This document shows positions 36,684-45,387 of a stretch of 64,000 nt of DNA, one piece after another. The stretch's first letter is position 1. Every line of letters starts with the position of its first letter. A program made the translations under genes and the position numbers. Below the pieces are notes generated by a model. It did no database searches. It had not been told where the DNA came from and saw only the letters and a list, made by a program, of their open reading frames with translations. The stretch lies in assembly GCF_016862915.1 (NCBI RefSeq), contig NZ_BONW01000001.1, positions 582,430-646,429 of the forward strand, written 5' to 3'. The DNA comes from Plantactinospora endophytica. Its GTDB lineage: Bacteria; Actinomycetota; Actinomycetes; Mycobacteriales; Micromonosporaceae.

Positions 36684-37636
36684 CCGAGGCATGGCGGCCG
36701 GACGACGAGGACGAGCGTCCGCGCCGGGGGATGGTCGGCCCGGTCCGGGTCCGGGTGCCGGCAAAGGTCAACCTGCACCTCGGGGTCGGCCCGCTGCGTC
36801 CGGACGGCTACCACGAGCTGAACACCGTCTACCAGGCGATCTCGATCCACGACGAGCTGACCGCCCGGCGCGGCGACACCCTCACCCTGACCATGGAGGG
36901 CGAGGGCGCCGGTGAGCTGGCCCTGGACGAGACCAACCTGGTGATCAAAGCGGCCCGGGCGCTGGCCGCGCACGCCGGGGTGCCCGCGCACGCCCGGCTG
37001 CACCTGCGCAAGCAGATCCCGCTGGCCGGCGGCCTGGCCGGTGGCAGCGCCGACGCCGCCGCCACCCTGGTCGCCTGCGACGCGCTCTGGGGCACCGACC
37101 TGAGCCGCGACGACCTCGCCGGGATCGCCGCCGGGCTCGGCTCCGACGTCCCGTTCCTGGTGTACGGCGGCACCGCGCTCGGCACCGGCCACGGCGAGAC
37201 GATCAGCCCGATCCTGGCCCGCCCGGTCACCTGGCACTGGGTGGTGGCGATCGCCGACGGCGGCCTCTCCACCCCGGCCGCCTACCGCGAACTCGACCGG
37301 CTGCGCGCCGAGTACGCCGCCCCGCCGCCACTGCGCAACGCGGACGCGCTGCTCGCCGCGCTGCGCGGCCGGGACGCCGCCCGGCTCGGCCGGGCGCTCG
37401 GCAACGACCTCCAAGCCGCCGCCCTCTCGCTGCGGCCGGCGCTGGCCGAGACGCTGAAGGCCGGCGAGGCGGCCGGTGCGCTCGCCGGCATCGTCTCCGG
37501 CTCCGGGCCGACCTGCGTCTTCCTGGCCAGCGACGCCGGGCACGCCGAGCGGGTCGCCGCCGAGCTGACCGCCTCCGGGCTGTGCCGGACCGTCCGGACG
37601 GCGTACGGCCCGGTCCCCGGCGCCCGGGTCGGCTGA
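36680..37636 (+). CDS. ispE: 4-diphosphocytidyl-2-C-methyl-D-erythritol kinase
   Basis: 318 residues. Phosphorylates CDP-methylerythritol in the MEP isoprenoid pathway. GHMP-kinase motifs: VRVPAKVNLHLGVG with the substrate Lys, the ATP loop IPLAGGLAGGSADAAA, and VSGSGPTCVFLA near the C-terminus. A charged N-terminal tail (DDEDERPRRG) precedes the fold; an internal start is possible, but the ATG at 36680 is supported by ATGA overlap with the small ORF. Isoprenoids made here supply polyprenyl carriers and quinones. Confidence 0.95.
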   Translation: MTEAWRPDDEDERPRRGMVGPVRVRVPAKVNLHLGVGPLRPDGYHELNTVYQAISIHDELTARRGDTLTLTMEGEGAGELALDETNLVIKAARALAAHAGVPAHARLHLRKQIPLAGGLAGGSADAAATLVACDALWGTDLSRDDLAGIAAGLGSDVPFLVYGGTALGTGHGETISPILARPVTWHWVVAIADGGLSTPAAYRELDRLRAEYAAPPPLRNADALLAALRGRDAARLGRALGNDLQAAALSLRPALAETLKAGEAAGALAGIVSGSGPTCVFLASDAGHAERVAAELTASGLCRTVRTAYGPVPGARVG

Positions 37637-37645
37637 CCACCTGAC

Positions 37646-37651
37646 TACCGT
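37646..37651 (+). promoter_or_regulatory. -10 box, leaderless ABC-F gene promoter
   Basis: TACCGT ends 8 nt before ATG 37660; no ribosome site lies between ispE and this start. Confidence 0.4.
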
Positions 37652-37659
37652 CTGAGCAC

Positions 37660-39474
37660 ATGGCCAACATCGTCAATCTGGACCGGGTCTCCAAGGGCTA
37701 CGGCGCGGCGGGGCAACTCCTCACCGACGTCTCGCTCGGCCTGGACGACTCGGACCGGATCGGCGTCGTCGGGCTGAACGGTGCCGGCAAGTCCACCCTG
37801 CTGCGCCTGCTCACCAAGACCGAGGAGCCGGACAGCGGTCGGGTGACGCACCGCCGCGACCTGCGGGTCGCCTGGCTGCCGCAGAATCTGGTACTCGACC
37901 CCGAGGCCCGGGTCCGCGACGTGGTGCTCGGCACCGCCTGGCTCGACGAGGGGTTCGGCGCCGAGCACGAGTGGGCCGGCGACGCGGGCGTACGGGCCAT
38001 CCTGGACGGGCTCGGCATGCCGTACCTGGGGCTCGACCAGCCGGTCGGGCCGATGTCCGGCGGCGAGCGGCGTCGGGTCGCCCTGGCCGCCCTGCTGGTC
38101 CGCACCGCCGACCTGCTGATCCTCGACGAGCCGACCAACCACCTGGACGTGGCCGGGGTCGACTGGCTGGCCCGGCACCTGGTCGGCAAGCGCGGGGCAC
38201 TGGTGGTGGTCACCCACGACCGGTGGTTCCTGGACGCGGTCTGCACCGACACCTGGGAGGTCGCCGACCGGACGGTACGCGCCTACGAGGGCGGCTACGC
38301 CGCCTGGACGCTGGCCCGCGCCGAACGCGAACGGGTGGCCGCCGCCACCGAGGCCCGCCGGCAGAACCTGCTGCGCAAGGAGATCGCCTGGCTGCGGCGC
38401 GGCCCGCCGGCCCGGACCTCCAAGCCGCGCTTCCGGATCGACGCGGCGAACGCGCTGATCGCCGACGTGCCACCACCCCGGGACAGCGTGTCGCTGCAAC
38501 GCATGGCCACCGCCCGGCTCGGCAAGCAGGTGTACGACCTCACCGACGTCACCCTGAACGCCGGCCCGAAGCTGATCCTCGACAACCTGACCTGGCAGGT
38601 CGGCCCCGGCGACCGGATCGCCATCGTCGGCGCCAACGGTGCCGGCAAGACCACCCTGCTCCGGCTGCTCGCCGGGGTACGCGGCCCGGACGCCGGGCAG
38701 CTTCGCACCGGCTCCACCGTCAAGCCGGCATTCCTGTCGCAGGAGCTGGCCGAGCTGCCGGGCAACCTGCGGGTACTGGAGGCGGTCGAGGAGGTGGCCC
38801 GACGGGTCGTACTCGGCGACCGGGAGGTCAACGCGTCCCAACTCGCCGAGATCTTCGGCTTCGACGACAGGCGGCTCTGGACTCCGGTCTCCGACCTCTC
38901 CGGTGGCGAGCGGCGCCGGCTGCAACTGCTGCGGCTGCTCGCCGCCGAACCGAACGTGCTGCTCTTCGACGAGCCGACCAACGACCTGGACACCGACACC
39001 CTGGCCGCGCTGGAGGACCTGCTCGACTCCTGGCCCGGCACGCTGATCGTGGCCAGTCACGACCGCTACCTGGTCGAACGGGTCACCGACGTGGTGTACG
39101 GGATGTTCGGCGACGGCCGGCTGGTGCACCTGCCCGGCGGCATCGACGAGTACCTGGCCCGAGCCGGCACGCCCGGCGCGCCCGTGTCGAACGGGCGGGC
39201 CGGCCAGACGGCGCCGGTTGTGCCGGCCGAACGGGTCGAGGGCAGGCTCTCCGGCGGGGAGCTGCGGGCGGCCCGTAAGGAGCTGAGCCGGCTGGAGCGG
39301 CAGATCGGCAAGCTCGAACAGCGCGAGTCGGCCCTGCACGACCAGATGGCCGAGCACGCCACCGACTACTCCCGGATCAGCGAACTGGACGACCAACTCC
39401 GGGCGGTACGGGCCGAGCGGGAGCAGACCGAGGAAGCCTGGCTCGCCCTCGCCGAGCAGGTACCCGAAGGCTGA
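37660..39474 (+). CDS. ABC-F family ATPase (Uup-like)
   Basis: 604 residues, soluble, with two ATPase domains: Walker A GLNGAGKST and GANGAGKTT, signatures MSGGERRRV and LSGGERRRL, Walker B LLILDEPTNHLD and LLFDEPTNDLD. An interdomain linker (about 215-290) bears charged helices, and a C-terminal helical coiled-coil region begins at about 520 (KELSRLERQIGKLEQ). ABC-F proteins act on ribosomes or, for Uup, on replication/ribosome intermediates; there are no transmembrane helices. The position after rsmA-ispE is conserved in many actinobacteria. Antibiotic resistance is possible for the class but not indicated here. Confidence 0.92.
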   Translation: MANIVNLDRVSKGYGAAGQLLTDVSLGLDDSDRIGVVGLNGAGKSTLLRLLTKTEEPDSGRVTHRRDLRVAWLPQNLVLDPEARVRDVVLGTAWLDEGFGAEHEWAGDAGVRAILDGLGMPYLGLDQPVGPMSGGERRRVALAALLVRTADLLILDEPTNHLDVAGVDWLARHLVGKRGALVVVTHDRWFLDAVCTDTWEVADRTVRAYEGGYAAWTLARAERERVAAATEARRQNLLRKEIAWLRRGPPARTSKPRFRIDAANALIADVPPPRDSVSLQRMATARLGKQVYDLTDVTLNAGPKLILDNLTWQVGPGDRIAIVGANGAGKTTLLRLLAGVRGPDAGQLRTGSTVKPAFLSQELAELPGNLRVLEAVEEVARRVVLGDREVNASQLAEIFGFDDRRLWTPVSDLSGGERRRLQLLRLLAAEPNVLLFDEPTNDLDTDTLAALEDLLDSWPGTLIVASHDRYLVERVTDVVYGMFGDGRLVHLPGGIDEYLARAGTPGAPVSNGRAGQTAPVVPAERVEGRLSGGELRAARKELSRLERQIGKLEQRESALHDQMAEHATDYSRISELDDQLRAVRAEREQTEEAWLALAEQVPEG

Positions 39475-39483
39475 GCTGGCTGG

Positions 39484-39568
39484 TCCGGCGGCTGCATGGC
39501 AGGTCTTTGGCGGCTGCGCGGCGGGTGTTCGGCGGCTGCGTGCCGGGTGTTCGGCGGTGGTGGTGTGC
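39484..39568. repeat. 22-bp tandem repeats after the ABC-F gene
   Basis: Three to four imperfect units of the type TCGGCGGCTGCGTGCCGGGTGT start at 39484, 39507, 39529 and 39551, right behind the ABC-F stop. No hairpin terminator is apparent. Confidence 0.65.
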
Positions 39569-39705
39569 AGGCCGGCTGACGTGTTCGGCGGGCGGCGTAC
39601 CAGGACCGTCCGGGGTGCCCGGCGGGGGTGTGCGGCGTCACCCGGACGCCATGCGGAAGAATTGGCCTCGACCCCCACCGGCTACGGCGTTGGAGACTGC
39701 TGATC

Positions 39706-40161
39706 ATGGCCCACAACCCCGTCAACCATCCCGCGCGGCCGATCTACCGGGCGATCGGCGGGCTGATCGGCCTCTACCTGGTGGCCTTCGGCGTGCTCGG
39801 CTTCGTCCAGGCCGGCGGCGGCGAGTTCTTCGCCCAGGACGACAGCTCGGTGCTCGGCCAGGGGACGAACCTCGGCTACTCGGTGATCTCCGCCGGGCTG
39901 GGCATCGTCATCCTGCTCGCCACCCTGGCCGGCCGGAATGTCGACGTACTGGTCGACACGTGGCTCGGCTACGGCCTGATGGCGCTCGGCCTCGCCGGCC
40001 TGGCGGTGCTGCGTACCGACGCCAACTACCTCAACTTCACCCTCGCCACCGCCATCGTGACCATGGTGCTCGGCCAGGTCCTGCTGCTCTGCGGCATGTA
40101 CGGCAAGGTCGGCAGCGAGGAAGAGGCCAAGGCCTTCCAGGACGCCCGCCTGGTGCTCTGA
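39706..40161 (+). CDS. DUF4383 membrane protein (copy 1)
   Basis: 151 residues. Opens with AHNPVNHPARPIYRAIGG and has four predicted membrane helices (about 15-35, 55-75, 83-100, 110-130) with a short acidic C-terminal tail. This is the DUF4383 pattern, an actinobacterial membrane family of unknown function. A second copy follows 128 bp downstream, sharing the same N-terminus (NHPARP.YR) and helix order, so this is a tandem duplication. The ribosome site (GGAGA) is weak but suitably placed. Confidence 0.88.
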   Translation: MAHNPVNHPARPIYRAIGGLIGLYLVAFGVLGFVQAGGGEFFAQDDSSVLGQGTNLGYSVISAGLGIVILLATLAGRNVDVLVDTWLGYGLMALGLAGLAVLRTDANYLNFTLATAIVTMVLGQVLLLCGMYGKVGSEEEAKAFQDARLVL

Positions 40162-40288
40162 GCCGATCCCGGCGGCTGCTCCGAGCCGATCCCGGCGGCG
40201 CTGATCTGCGGCGTTCGCCGGGCAACCTCCTCCGTCCCGGGCGACAATCCGGTAGGAAAGTCGCTCACCGGTGGCGGAGGAGGGGGTC

Positions 40289-40762
40289 ATGGCGCACATT
40301 CCGATCAACCATCCGGCCCGACCGGTGTACCGGGTACTCGCCGGGCTGATCGGCCTCTACATCGTGGTCTTCGGCGTCTTCGGGCTGGTGGAGACCGCCG
40401 GCGACGACTTCTTCAGTCGGGGCAGCCACTGGGTGCTCGGGCTGCGTACCAACATGGCGTTCGCGCTGGTCTCGGTGATCTTCGGCCTGGTGGTGCTCTT
40501 CGGCGCGGTGCACCGGGGCAACCTCGGGCACCTGATGAACCTGACCGCCGGAGTGGTCTTCCTGGTCGTCGGACTGGCGATGCTGACCGTGTTGCAGACC
40601 GAGGCCAACATCCTCAACTTCTCGGTCTCCACCGTCATCGTCTCGATGCTGTTCGGCCTGGTCCTGCTGGCCACCGGCCTGTACGACAAGGTCGGCCCGC
40701 CGGAGCACGCCGAGACGGAACGCGAGATGCGCAGCAGTTCCAGCGCCCGCCCCGGCCGCTGA
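40289..40762 (+). CDS. DUF4383 membrane protein (copy 2)
   Basis: 157 residues, paralogue of the preceding gene: AHIPINHPARPVYRVLAG, four membrane helices and a polar C-terminal tail rich in Ser/Arg/Glu. The start ATG is supported by a very strong GGAGGAGGGGG ribosome site, so it is likely translated more efficiently than copy 1. Function unknown. The gene converges on the TetR regulator gene. Confidence 0.9.
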   Translation: MAHIPINHPARPVYRVLAGLIGLYIVVFGVFGLVETAGDDFFSRGSHWVLGLRTNMAFALVSVIFGLVVLFGAVHRGNLGHLMNLTAGVVFLVVGLAMLTVLQTEANILNFSVSTVIVSMLFGLVLLATGLYDKVGPPEHAETEREMRSSSSARPGR

Positions 40763-40796
40763 GCGCACCGTCCCCGGCCGCCCCGGCGAGGGCGGC

Positions 40797-41498
40797 TCAG
40801 CGGGTACGGCGGGTGAGCAGGGTCGGCTTGGCCTCCAGGTGGGACAGCCCGTTCCAGGCCAGGTTCACCAGGTGCGCCGCCACCGTCTCCTTGCGCGGCT
40901 TGCGTACCTCCAGCCACCAGCGACCGCTCAAAGCCACCATCCCGACCAGGGACTGCGAGTAAAGCTCGGCCAGCTTCGGGTCGTACCCCCGGCTCTTGAA
41001 CTCGGCGCCCAGGATGTGCTCCACCTGGTGCGCCACGTCGTTCATCACGCTGCTGAAGTTGCCGGTCGCGGAGAGCAGCGGCGACTCCCGGACCAGCACC
41101 CGGAAGCCGTCGGTCTCCTCCTCGATGTAGTCGAGCAGGGCCAGCGCCGCCTGCTCCAGCAACTCCCGGGGATGCCCGGCGGTCAGCGCCGTGGTGACCC
41201 GGTCGAGCAGCGCGCGTACCTCCCGGTCGACGACGACCGCGTAGAGGCCCTCCTTGCCGCCGAAGTGCTCGTAGACCACCGGCTTGGAGACCTTGGCGCG
41301 GGCGGCGACCTCCTCGATCGAGGTGGCGTCGAACCCGCGCTCGGCGAACGCCTGCCGGCCGATGGCGATGAGCTGCTCCCGGCGCTGCGCCGCTGACATC
41401 CGTACCCGGGATCCGGGTTTGGCGGGCGGCGGTGGTGGCGTCGGGGCCGGACTCTGCCTGCGCCCGACGCCGCGGGTGGTGCGTGGGCCGTCGGTCAC
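40797..41498 (-). CDS. TetR-family regulator beside the desaturase gene
   Basis: 233 residues from GTG 41498; an alternative GTG at 41576 would add 26 residues. After a Pro/Arg-rich leader comes a TetR helix-turn-helix (AIGRQAFAERGFDATSIEEV, then AARAKVSKPVVYEHFGGKEG) and a helical ligand domain. It lies 132 bp behind the fatty-acid desaturase on the same strand. By analogy with DesT/FasR-type regulators it probably senses acyl-CoAs and controls the desaturase through the inverted repeats at 42641-42675; that link is inference. Confidence 0.88.
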   Translation of the reverse strand: MTDGPRTTRGVGRRQSPAPTPPPPPAKPGSRVRMSAAQRREQLIAIGRQAFAERGFDATSIEEVAARAKVSKPVVYEHFGGKEGLYAVVVDREVRALLDRVTTALTAGHPRELLEQAALALLDYIEEETDGFRVLVRESPLLSATGNFSSVMNDVAHQVEHILGAEFKSRGYDPKLAELYSQSLVGMVALSGRWWLEVRKPRKETVAAHLVNLAWNGLSHLEAKPTLLTRRTR

Positions 41499-41630
41499 CT
41501 CGTTATCCCGCTGCCGTCCCGCGATGCCGCGCCGACTCGTATCGTCCCTGGTGGCGCCCTCGCTGCGCTCGGTCACCTGGCCATCCTGCCAGGCAGACGC
41601 TCGTGGCCGGGTGCCCGGGCGCACCGCAGG

Positions 41631-42605
41631 TCACCGCGAAGGTGCTGATTTGAGTAGTTTCGCGGCAACCCGCTCCGGCTTCGGCCACCGCACGTCGTAC
41701 GCCGCGCCGACCTTCTCGAAGAGCCAGATCGTCCGGGCCGTGATGTCGACCTGCCCGCGCAGTACGCCGTGCCGGGCGCAGGTCGGGTCGGCGTGGTGCA
41801 GGTTGTGCCAGCTCTCCCCGAAGGACAGGATGGCCAGCGGCCAGAAGTTCGTCGCCTTGTCGCCCTGACGCACCTCGAACGGGCGCTCGCCGTAGACGTG
41901 GCAGACGGAGTTGATCGACCAGGTGATGTGGTGCAGCAGGGAGACCCGGACCAGGCCGGCCCAGAAGAACGCGGTCAGCGCGCCCTGCCAGGACCAGGTG
42001 ACCAGACCGCCGAGCAGCGCCGGGGTGAGCAGCGAGAGGGCCACCAGCAGCGGGAAGAGCCGGTCGACCCGGCTGATGTCCTTGTCGGCGATCAGGTCGG
42101 GGGCGAACCGCTCGCGGTTGGAAAGCTCCCGCTTGAACAGCCAGCCGACGTGCGCGTGGAACAGACCCTTGGTCAGGCCCCACACGCTGCTGCCGAACCG
42201 CCACGGCGAGTGCGGGTCGCCCTCCAGGTCGGAGAAGGCGTGGTGCCGGCGGTGGTCCGCCACCCACTGCGTGATGTTGCCCTGCACGGCGAACGAGCCC
42301 GCGACCGCCAGGCTGACCCGCAACCAGCGCTTCGCCTTGAACGACCCGTGCGTGAAGTACCGGTGGTAGCCGACCGTGATGCCGAGCCCGGCCACCACGT
42401 ACCACACCCCGGCGATCGCGATGTCGGTCCAGCTCAGCCAGCCGCCCCAGGCAACCGGCACGGCCGCGACCAGGGCGAGGAAGGGGATGGTGACGAAGGA
42501 CCAGAGAGCGAAGAGAATGCCCTTCGACTGGACGCCGTCGGTGAGCGGCTTTGGACCCTTCTTGGTGGCGCCGGAGGCCGGGGGTTCGAGCAGGACGGAG
42601 GACAT
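41631..42605 (-). CDS. acyl-CoA/fatty-acid delta-9-type desaturase
   Basis: 324 residues. A membrane di-iron desaturase with three histidine boxes: GYHRYFTHGSF, ADHRRHHAFSD and ESWHNLHHADP. Four membrane helices arranged in two pairs. It should introduce a double bond into saturated acyl chains to adjust membrane fluidity. ATG 42605 has GAGG six bases upstream. The promoter region holds the inverted repeats likely to be the operator, and a TetR-family gene lies downstream. Confidence 0.94.
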   Translation of the reverse strand: MSSVLLEPPASGATKKGPKPLTDGVQSKGILFALWSFVTIPFLALVAAVPVAWGGWLSWTDIAIAGVWYVVAGLGITVGYHRYFTHGSFKAKRWLRVSLAVAGSFAVQGNITQWVADHRRHHAFSDLEGDPHSPWRFGSSVWGLTKGLFHAHVGWLFKRELSNRERFAPDLIADKDISRVDRLFPLLVALSLLTPALLGGLVTWSWQGALTAFFWAGLVRVSLLHHITWSINSVCHVYGERPFEVRQGDKATNFWPLAILSFGESWHNLHHADPTCARHGVLRGQVDITARTIWLFEKVGAAYDVRWPKPERVAAKLLKSAPSR

Positions 42606-42640
42606 GGCACCTCGCTGAGCGTAGGGGGAAGATCGGTAAC

Positions 42641-42675
42641 TTACGCCTACGTCACCGTAACCTACGCTGTCGTAG
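42641..42675. promoter_or_regulatory. paired inverted repeats, putative TetR operator
   Basis: TTACG (42641-42645) faces CGTAA (42656-42660), and CTACG (42662-42666) faces CGTAG (42671-42675). A further CGTAG lies at 42620-42624. The cluster sits 36-70 nt upstream of the desaturase start. Confidence 0.5.
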
Positions 42676-42740
42676 TCTGCCATGGACGGGAACTGGGAAT
42701 CCGCTGGCAGCCATCGACGGATTTTGTCGTACACAGGTCC

Positions 42741-42746
42741 TAATCT
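42741..42746 (+). promoter_or_regulatory. -10 box, leaderless promoter of HTH/LAGLIDADG-like gene
   Basis: TAATCT ends 7 nt before GTG 42754, which decides this start over the ATG at 42682 that overlaps the desaturase operator region. Confidence 0.4.
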
Positions 42747-42753
42747 CCTGGTC

Positions 42754-43623
42754 GTGGTCGATCCACTCGCCGCCGAGGCGCGCCGCCTGCGTACCGTCGA
42801 ACTGCTCTCCGGGCGCGAGATCGGGCGCCGGCTCGGCATCGGCAAGGAGCGGTTGTCGGCGTTGTTGCGGGATGTTCCCGCGCCCGAGTGGACGAAACGG
42901 CCGAACGCCAAGGACGAGTTGCGGGTCCGGGCCGTCGAGTTGCGCGGGGCGGGCTGGTCGGTGCCGCGCATCGCCGCCGAGCTGGGGGTGGCGAAGTCGA
43001 CCGCGTACCGGTGGGTCCGGCACCTGCCCCTCGACCCCGACCCGGAAGCCGAGGCGCGGCGGCGGGCGCACGCGCACCGGATGTCGGAGCAGCGCTGGGC
43101 GCGGCACCGGGCGGCCCGGGAAACCGCCGAGGCGCACGAGCACGGTCGTGCGGCGCGGGAGGTCGGCCCACCGAGCGCCCGGGACCTGCTGATCGCCGGT
43201 GCCGCGATCTACTGGTGCGAGGGGACGAAGTCGAAACCGTGGCGCCGCGACGACCGGGTCGTCGTCATCAACAGCGACGTACGGCTGCTCGGAATCTTCC
43301 TGCGTTTCCTGGAGAGCTGCGGGATCGACCGCAGCGTTCCGAGCTATCGACTGAGCATCCACGAGTCGGCGGACGTCGACGCGGCGACCCGGTGGTGGCA
43401 GGCGACGCTGGGGCTGCCGGCCGACCGGTTCCGGCGTCCCACGCTCAAGCGCCACCAACCGAAGACGGTCCGCTACAACACCGGCGACGACTACCACGGG
43501 TGCCTGATCGTCGACGTCCCGCGCAGCCGGCAGCTCTACTGGCGGATCGAGGGCGTGATCGCCGCCCTGGACACTGCCGGCACCGAGGGGGTGGGGTCGG
43601 CCGAGGGCGAGGCGCTAGGCTAA
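42754..43623 (+). CDS. HTH protein with LAGLIDADG-like C-terminal domain
   Basis: 289 residues. Residues 1-90 carry two homeodomain/resolvase-like HTH units (LSGREIGRRLGIGKERLSAL and WSVPRIAAELGVAKSTAYRW). After an Arg/Ala-rich linker, the C-terminal half (AGAAIYWCEGTKSK, VVVINSDVRLLGIFLRFLES, LKRHQPKTVRYNTGDDYHGC) resembles a single LAGLIDADG homing-endonuclease unit. This actinobacterial family is often labelled resolvase or HTH protein and has no established function. It ends 12 bp before tRNA-Gln. It could be a DNA-binding regulator that evolved from a homing enzyme, as WhiA did. Confidence 0.75.
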   Translation: MVDPLAAEARRLRTVELLSGREIGRRLGIGKERLSALLRDVPAPEWTKRPNAKDELRVRAVELRGAGWSVPRIAAELGVAKSTAYRWVRHLPLDPDPEAEARRRAHAHRMSEQRWARHRAARETAEAHEHGRAAREVGPPSARDLLIAGAAIYWCEGTKSKPWRRDDRVVVINSDVRLLGIFLRFLESCGIDRSVPSYRLSIHESADVDAATRWWQATLGLPADRFRRPTLKRHQPKTVRYNTGDDYHGCLIVDVPRSRQLYWRIEGVIAALDTAGTEGVGSAEGEALG

Positions 43624-43635
43624 GGCCGCACACCT

Positions 43636-43707
43636 TCGGCCGTGGTGTAATTGGCAACACCCAAGATTTTGGTTCTTGTGTTTCAGGTTCGAGTCCTGGC
43701 GGCCGAG
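43636..43707 (+). tRNA. tRNA-Gln (anticodon TTG)
   Basis: The cloverleaf folds cleanly: acceptor TCGGCCG/CGGCCGA, D-stem GTG/CAC, anticodon stem CAAGA/TCTTG with loop TTTTGGT (anticodon TTG at 43669-43671), 4-nt variable loop, T-stem TCAGG/CCTGG with loop TTCGAGT. The discriminator is G and CCA is not encoded. Confidence 0.95.
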
Positions 43708-43775
43708 CTCCCACTTCAGCCCTCCTGGGCCGTTTGTCCGGCCGAGAACCCGCGAACCCTCCTCCGGAGTACGGC

Positions 43776-43781
43776 TAGCAT
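43776..43781 (+). promoter_or_regulatory. -10 box of glmU
   Basis: TAGCAT lies about 40 nt before the glmU GTG. It overlaps the in-frame ATG at 43780, arguing against that longer start. Confidence 0.4.
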
Positions 43782-43821
43782 GAGGCCGCAAACTGCCAGT
43801 CGTACCGACGGGAGCATTCTC

Positions 43822-45336
43822 GTGTCCCAGCCCCGCCTCCGCACCGTCGTCGTCCTCGCCGCCGGTGAGGGCAAGCGGATGAAGTCGGCGCTACCCAAGG
43901 TGCTCCATCCGATCCTCGGCCGTACCCTGCTGGGCCACGTGCTGACCGCAGCGGCCCCGGTGTCGGCGGACCGCACGCTGGTGGTGGTCGGGCACGGCGC
44001 AGACCAGGTCAGCGCGCACCTGCGCGAGGTGGCCCCGTACGCCGAGCCGGTGCTCCAGGCCGAGCAGCACGGCACCGGGCACGCCGTCCGGATCGCCCTG
44101 GAGAGCGCGCCGGACGCCGGTGGCACGGTGGTGGTGCTCAACGGCGACGTGCCGCTGCTACGCCCGGAGACCGTCACCGAACTGGTCGCCGCGCACGAGG
44201 CGGCCGGAGCGGCGGCGACGGTGCTGGCGGCCGAGGTCGCCGATCCGACCGGCCTGGGCCGGATCGTCCGGGGCGGCGACGGCGGGCTGGAGCAGATCGT
44301 CGAGGAGCGCGACGCCACCCCGGCGCAGCGGGCGATCCGGGAGATCAACGCTGGCATCTACGCCTTCGACGCGGCACTGCTGCGCGACGCGCTGGGCAAG
44401 CTCTCCACCGACAACGACCAGGGCGAGGAGTACCTCACCGACGTCTTCGGCCAGTTCGCCGCGACCGGCGAGACGGTGGCCGTACACGTGGCGGCGGACG
44501 CCACCGAGACGCTGGGCTGCAACGACCGGGTCGAGCTGGCGGCGCTGCGCCGGCTGCTGCGGGACCGGGTCAACGAGGGCTGGATGCGTACCGGGGTGAC
44601 CCTGCTCGACCCGGCGACCACCTGGATCGACGTGACGGTCACCCTCGGCCGGGACGCGGTGGTCGACCAGAACACCCAGCTCTGCGGGGCCACCACGGTC
44701 GGCCCGGCGGCCGCCGTCGGCCCGGACACCACCCTGATCGACACCACCGTCGGCGCCGGGGCCACCGTCATCCGCGCGCACGCCATGGGTGCGGCGGTCG
44801 GCCCGGGTGCGAGCGTCGGGCCGTACGCGTACCTGCGGCCGGAGGCGACGCTGCGGGAGAAGGCGAAGGTGGGCACCTTTGTCGAGGTGAAGAAGTCGGA
44901 GATCGGCGAGGGGGCCAAGGTGCCCCACCTCAGCTACGTCGGCGACGCCACGATCGGGGCCCGGGCCAACATCGGTGCCGGAACGCTCTTCGTGAACTAC
45001 GACGGGGTGAACAAGAACCACACCGTGGTCGGTGAGGCGGCCTTCGTCGGCTGTGACACCAGTCTGGTGGCGCCGGTCGAGGTGGGCGCCGGGGCGTACG
45101 TGGCGGCGGGCAGCGCGGTCACCAAGGACGTACCACCCGGGGCGCTCGCGGTGACCCGCGCCCAGCAACGCAACATCGACGGCTGGGTACTACGCCGCCG
45201 GCCCGGCACCAAGTCGGCGGCGGCGGCGGAGCGTGCCGGACAGGAGGCGCCCGGCGCAAGCGAAGGTGAGCCAATCCACGGGGCTCCCGTAGCGGGTGAA
45301 GGTCGTCCGGCCTCGGGAGATACTGCAACCGAATAG
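43822..45336 (+). CDS. glmU: bifunctional GlmU: glucosamine-1-P acetyltransferase / GlcNAc-1-P uridylyltransferase
   Basis: 504 residues. Makes UDP-GlcNAc for peptidoglycan. The N-terminal uridylyltransferase has VVLAAGEGKRMKSALPKVLH and LNGDVPLL. The C-terminal left-handed beta-helix acetyltransferase has hexapeptide repeats, YLRPEATLREKAKVGTFVEV, and NYDGVNKNHTVVG. A disordered Ala/Gly/Glu-rich tail of about 40 residues extends the C-terminus, as in other actinobacteria. GTG 43822 follows GGGAG with 8-nt spacing. The prs promoter overlaps its stop codon. Confidence 0.96.
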   Translation: MSQPRLRTVVVLAAGEGKRMKSALPKVLHPILGRTLLGHVLTAAAPVSADRTLVVVGHGADQVSAHLREVAPYAEPVLQAEQHGTGHAVRIALESAPDAGGTVVVLNGDVPLLRPETVTELVAAHEAAGAAATVLAAEVADPTGLGRIVRGGDGGLEQIVEERDATPAQRAIREINAGIYAFDAALLRDALGKLSTDNDQGEEYLTDVFGQFAATGETVAVHVAADATETLGCNDRVELAALRRLLRDRVNEGWMRTGVTLLDPATTWIDVTVTLGRDAVVDQNTQLCGATTVGPAAAVGPDTTLIDTTVGAGATVIRAHAMGAAVGPGASVGPYAYLRPEATLREKAKVGTFVEVKKSEIGEGAKVPHLSYVGDATIGARANIGAGTLFVNYDGVNKNHTVVGEAAFVGCDTSLVAPVEVGAGAYVAAGSAVTKDVPPGALAVTRAQQRNIDGWVLRRRPGTKSAAAAERAGQEAPGASEGEPIHGAPVAGEGRPASGDTATE

Positions 45337-45339
45337 TCT
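45334..45339 (+). promoter_or_regulatory. -10 box of prs overlapping the glmU stop
   Basis: TAGTCT shares its first three bases with the glmU TAG stop, giving prs an own promoter about 50 nt upstream of its ATG. Confidence 0.4.
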
Positions 45340-45387
45340 CTGGCCCAACGCCGGGTGACCCACCGACAAACGGGAGCAGACGAGCCG

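Noticed and set aside
37660..39474. ABC-F gene considered as an antibiotic-resistance determinant
   Set aside because: Position in the conserved rsmA-ispE neighbourhood and Uup-like features fit a housekeeping ABC-F; no biosynthetic cluster is present.
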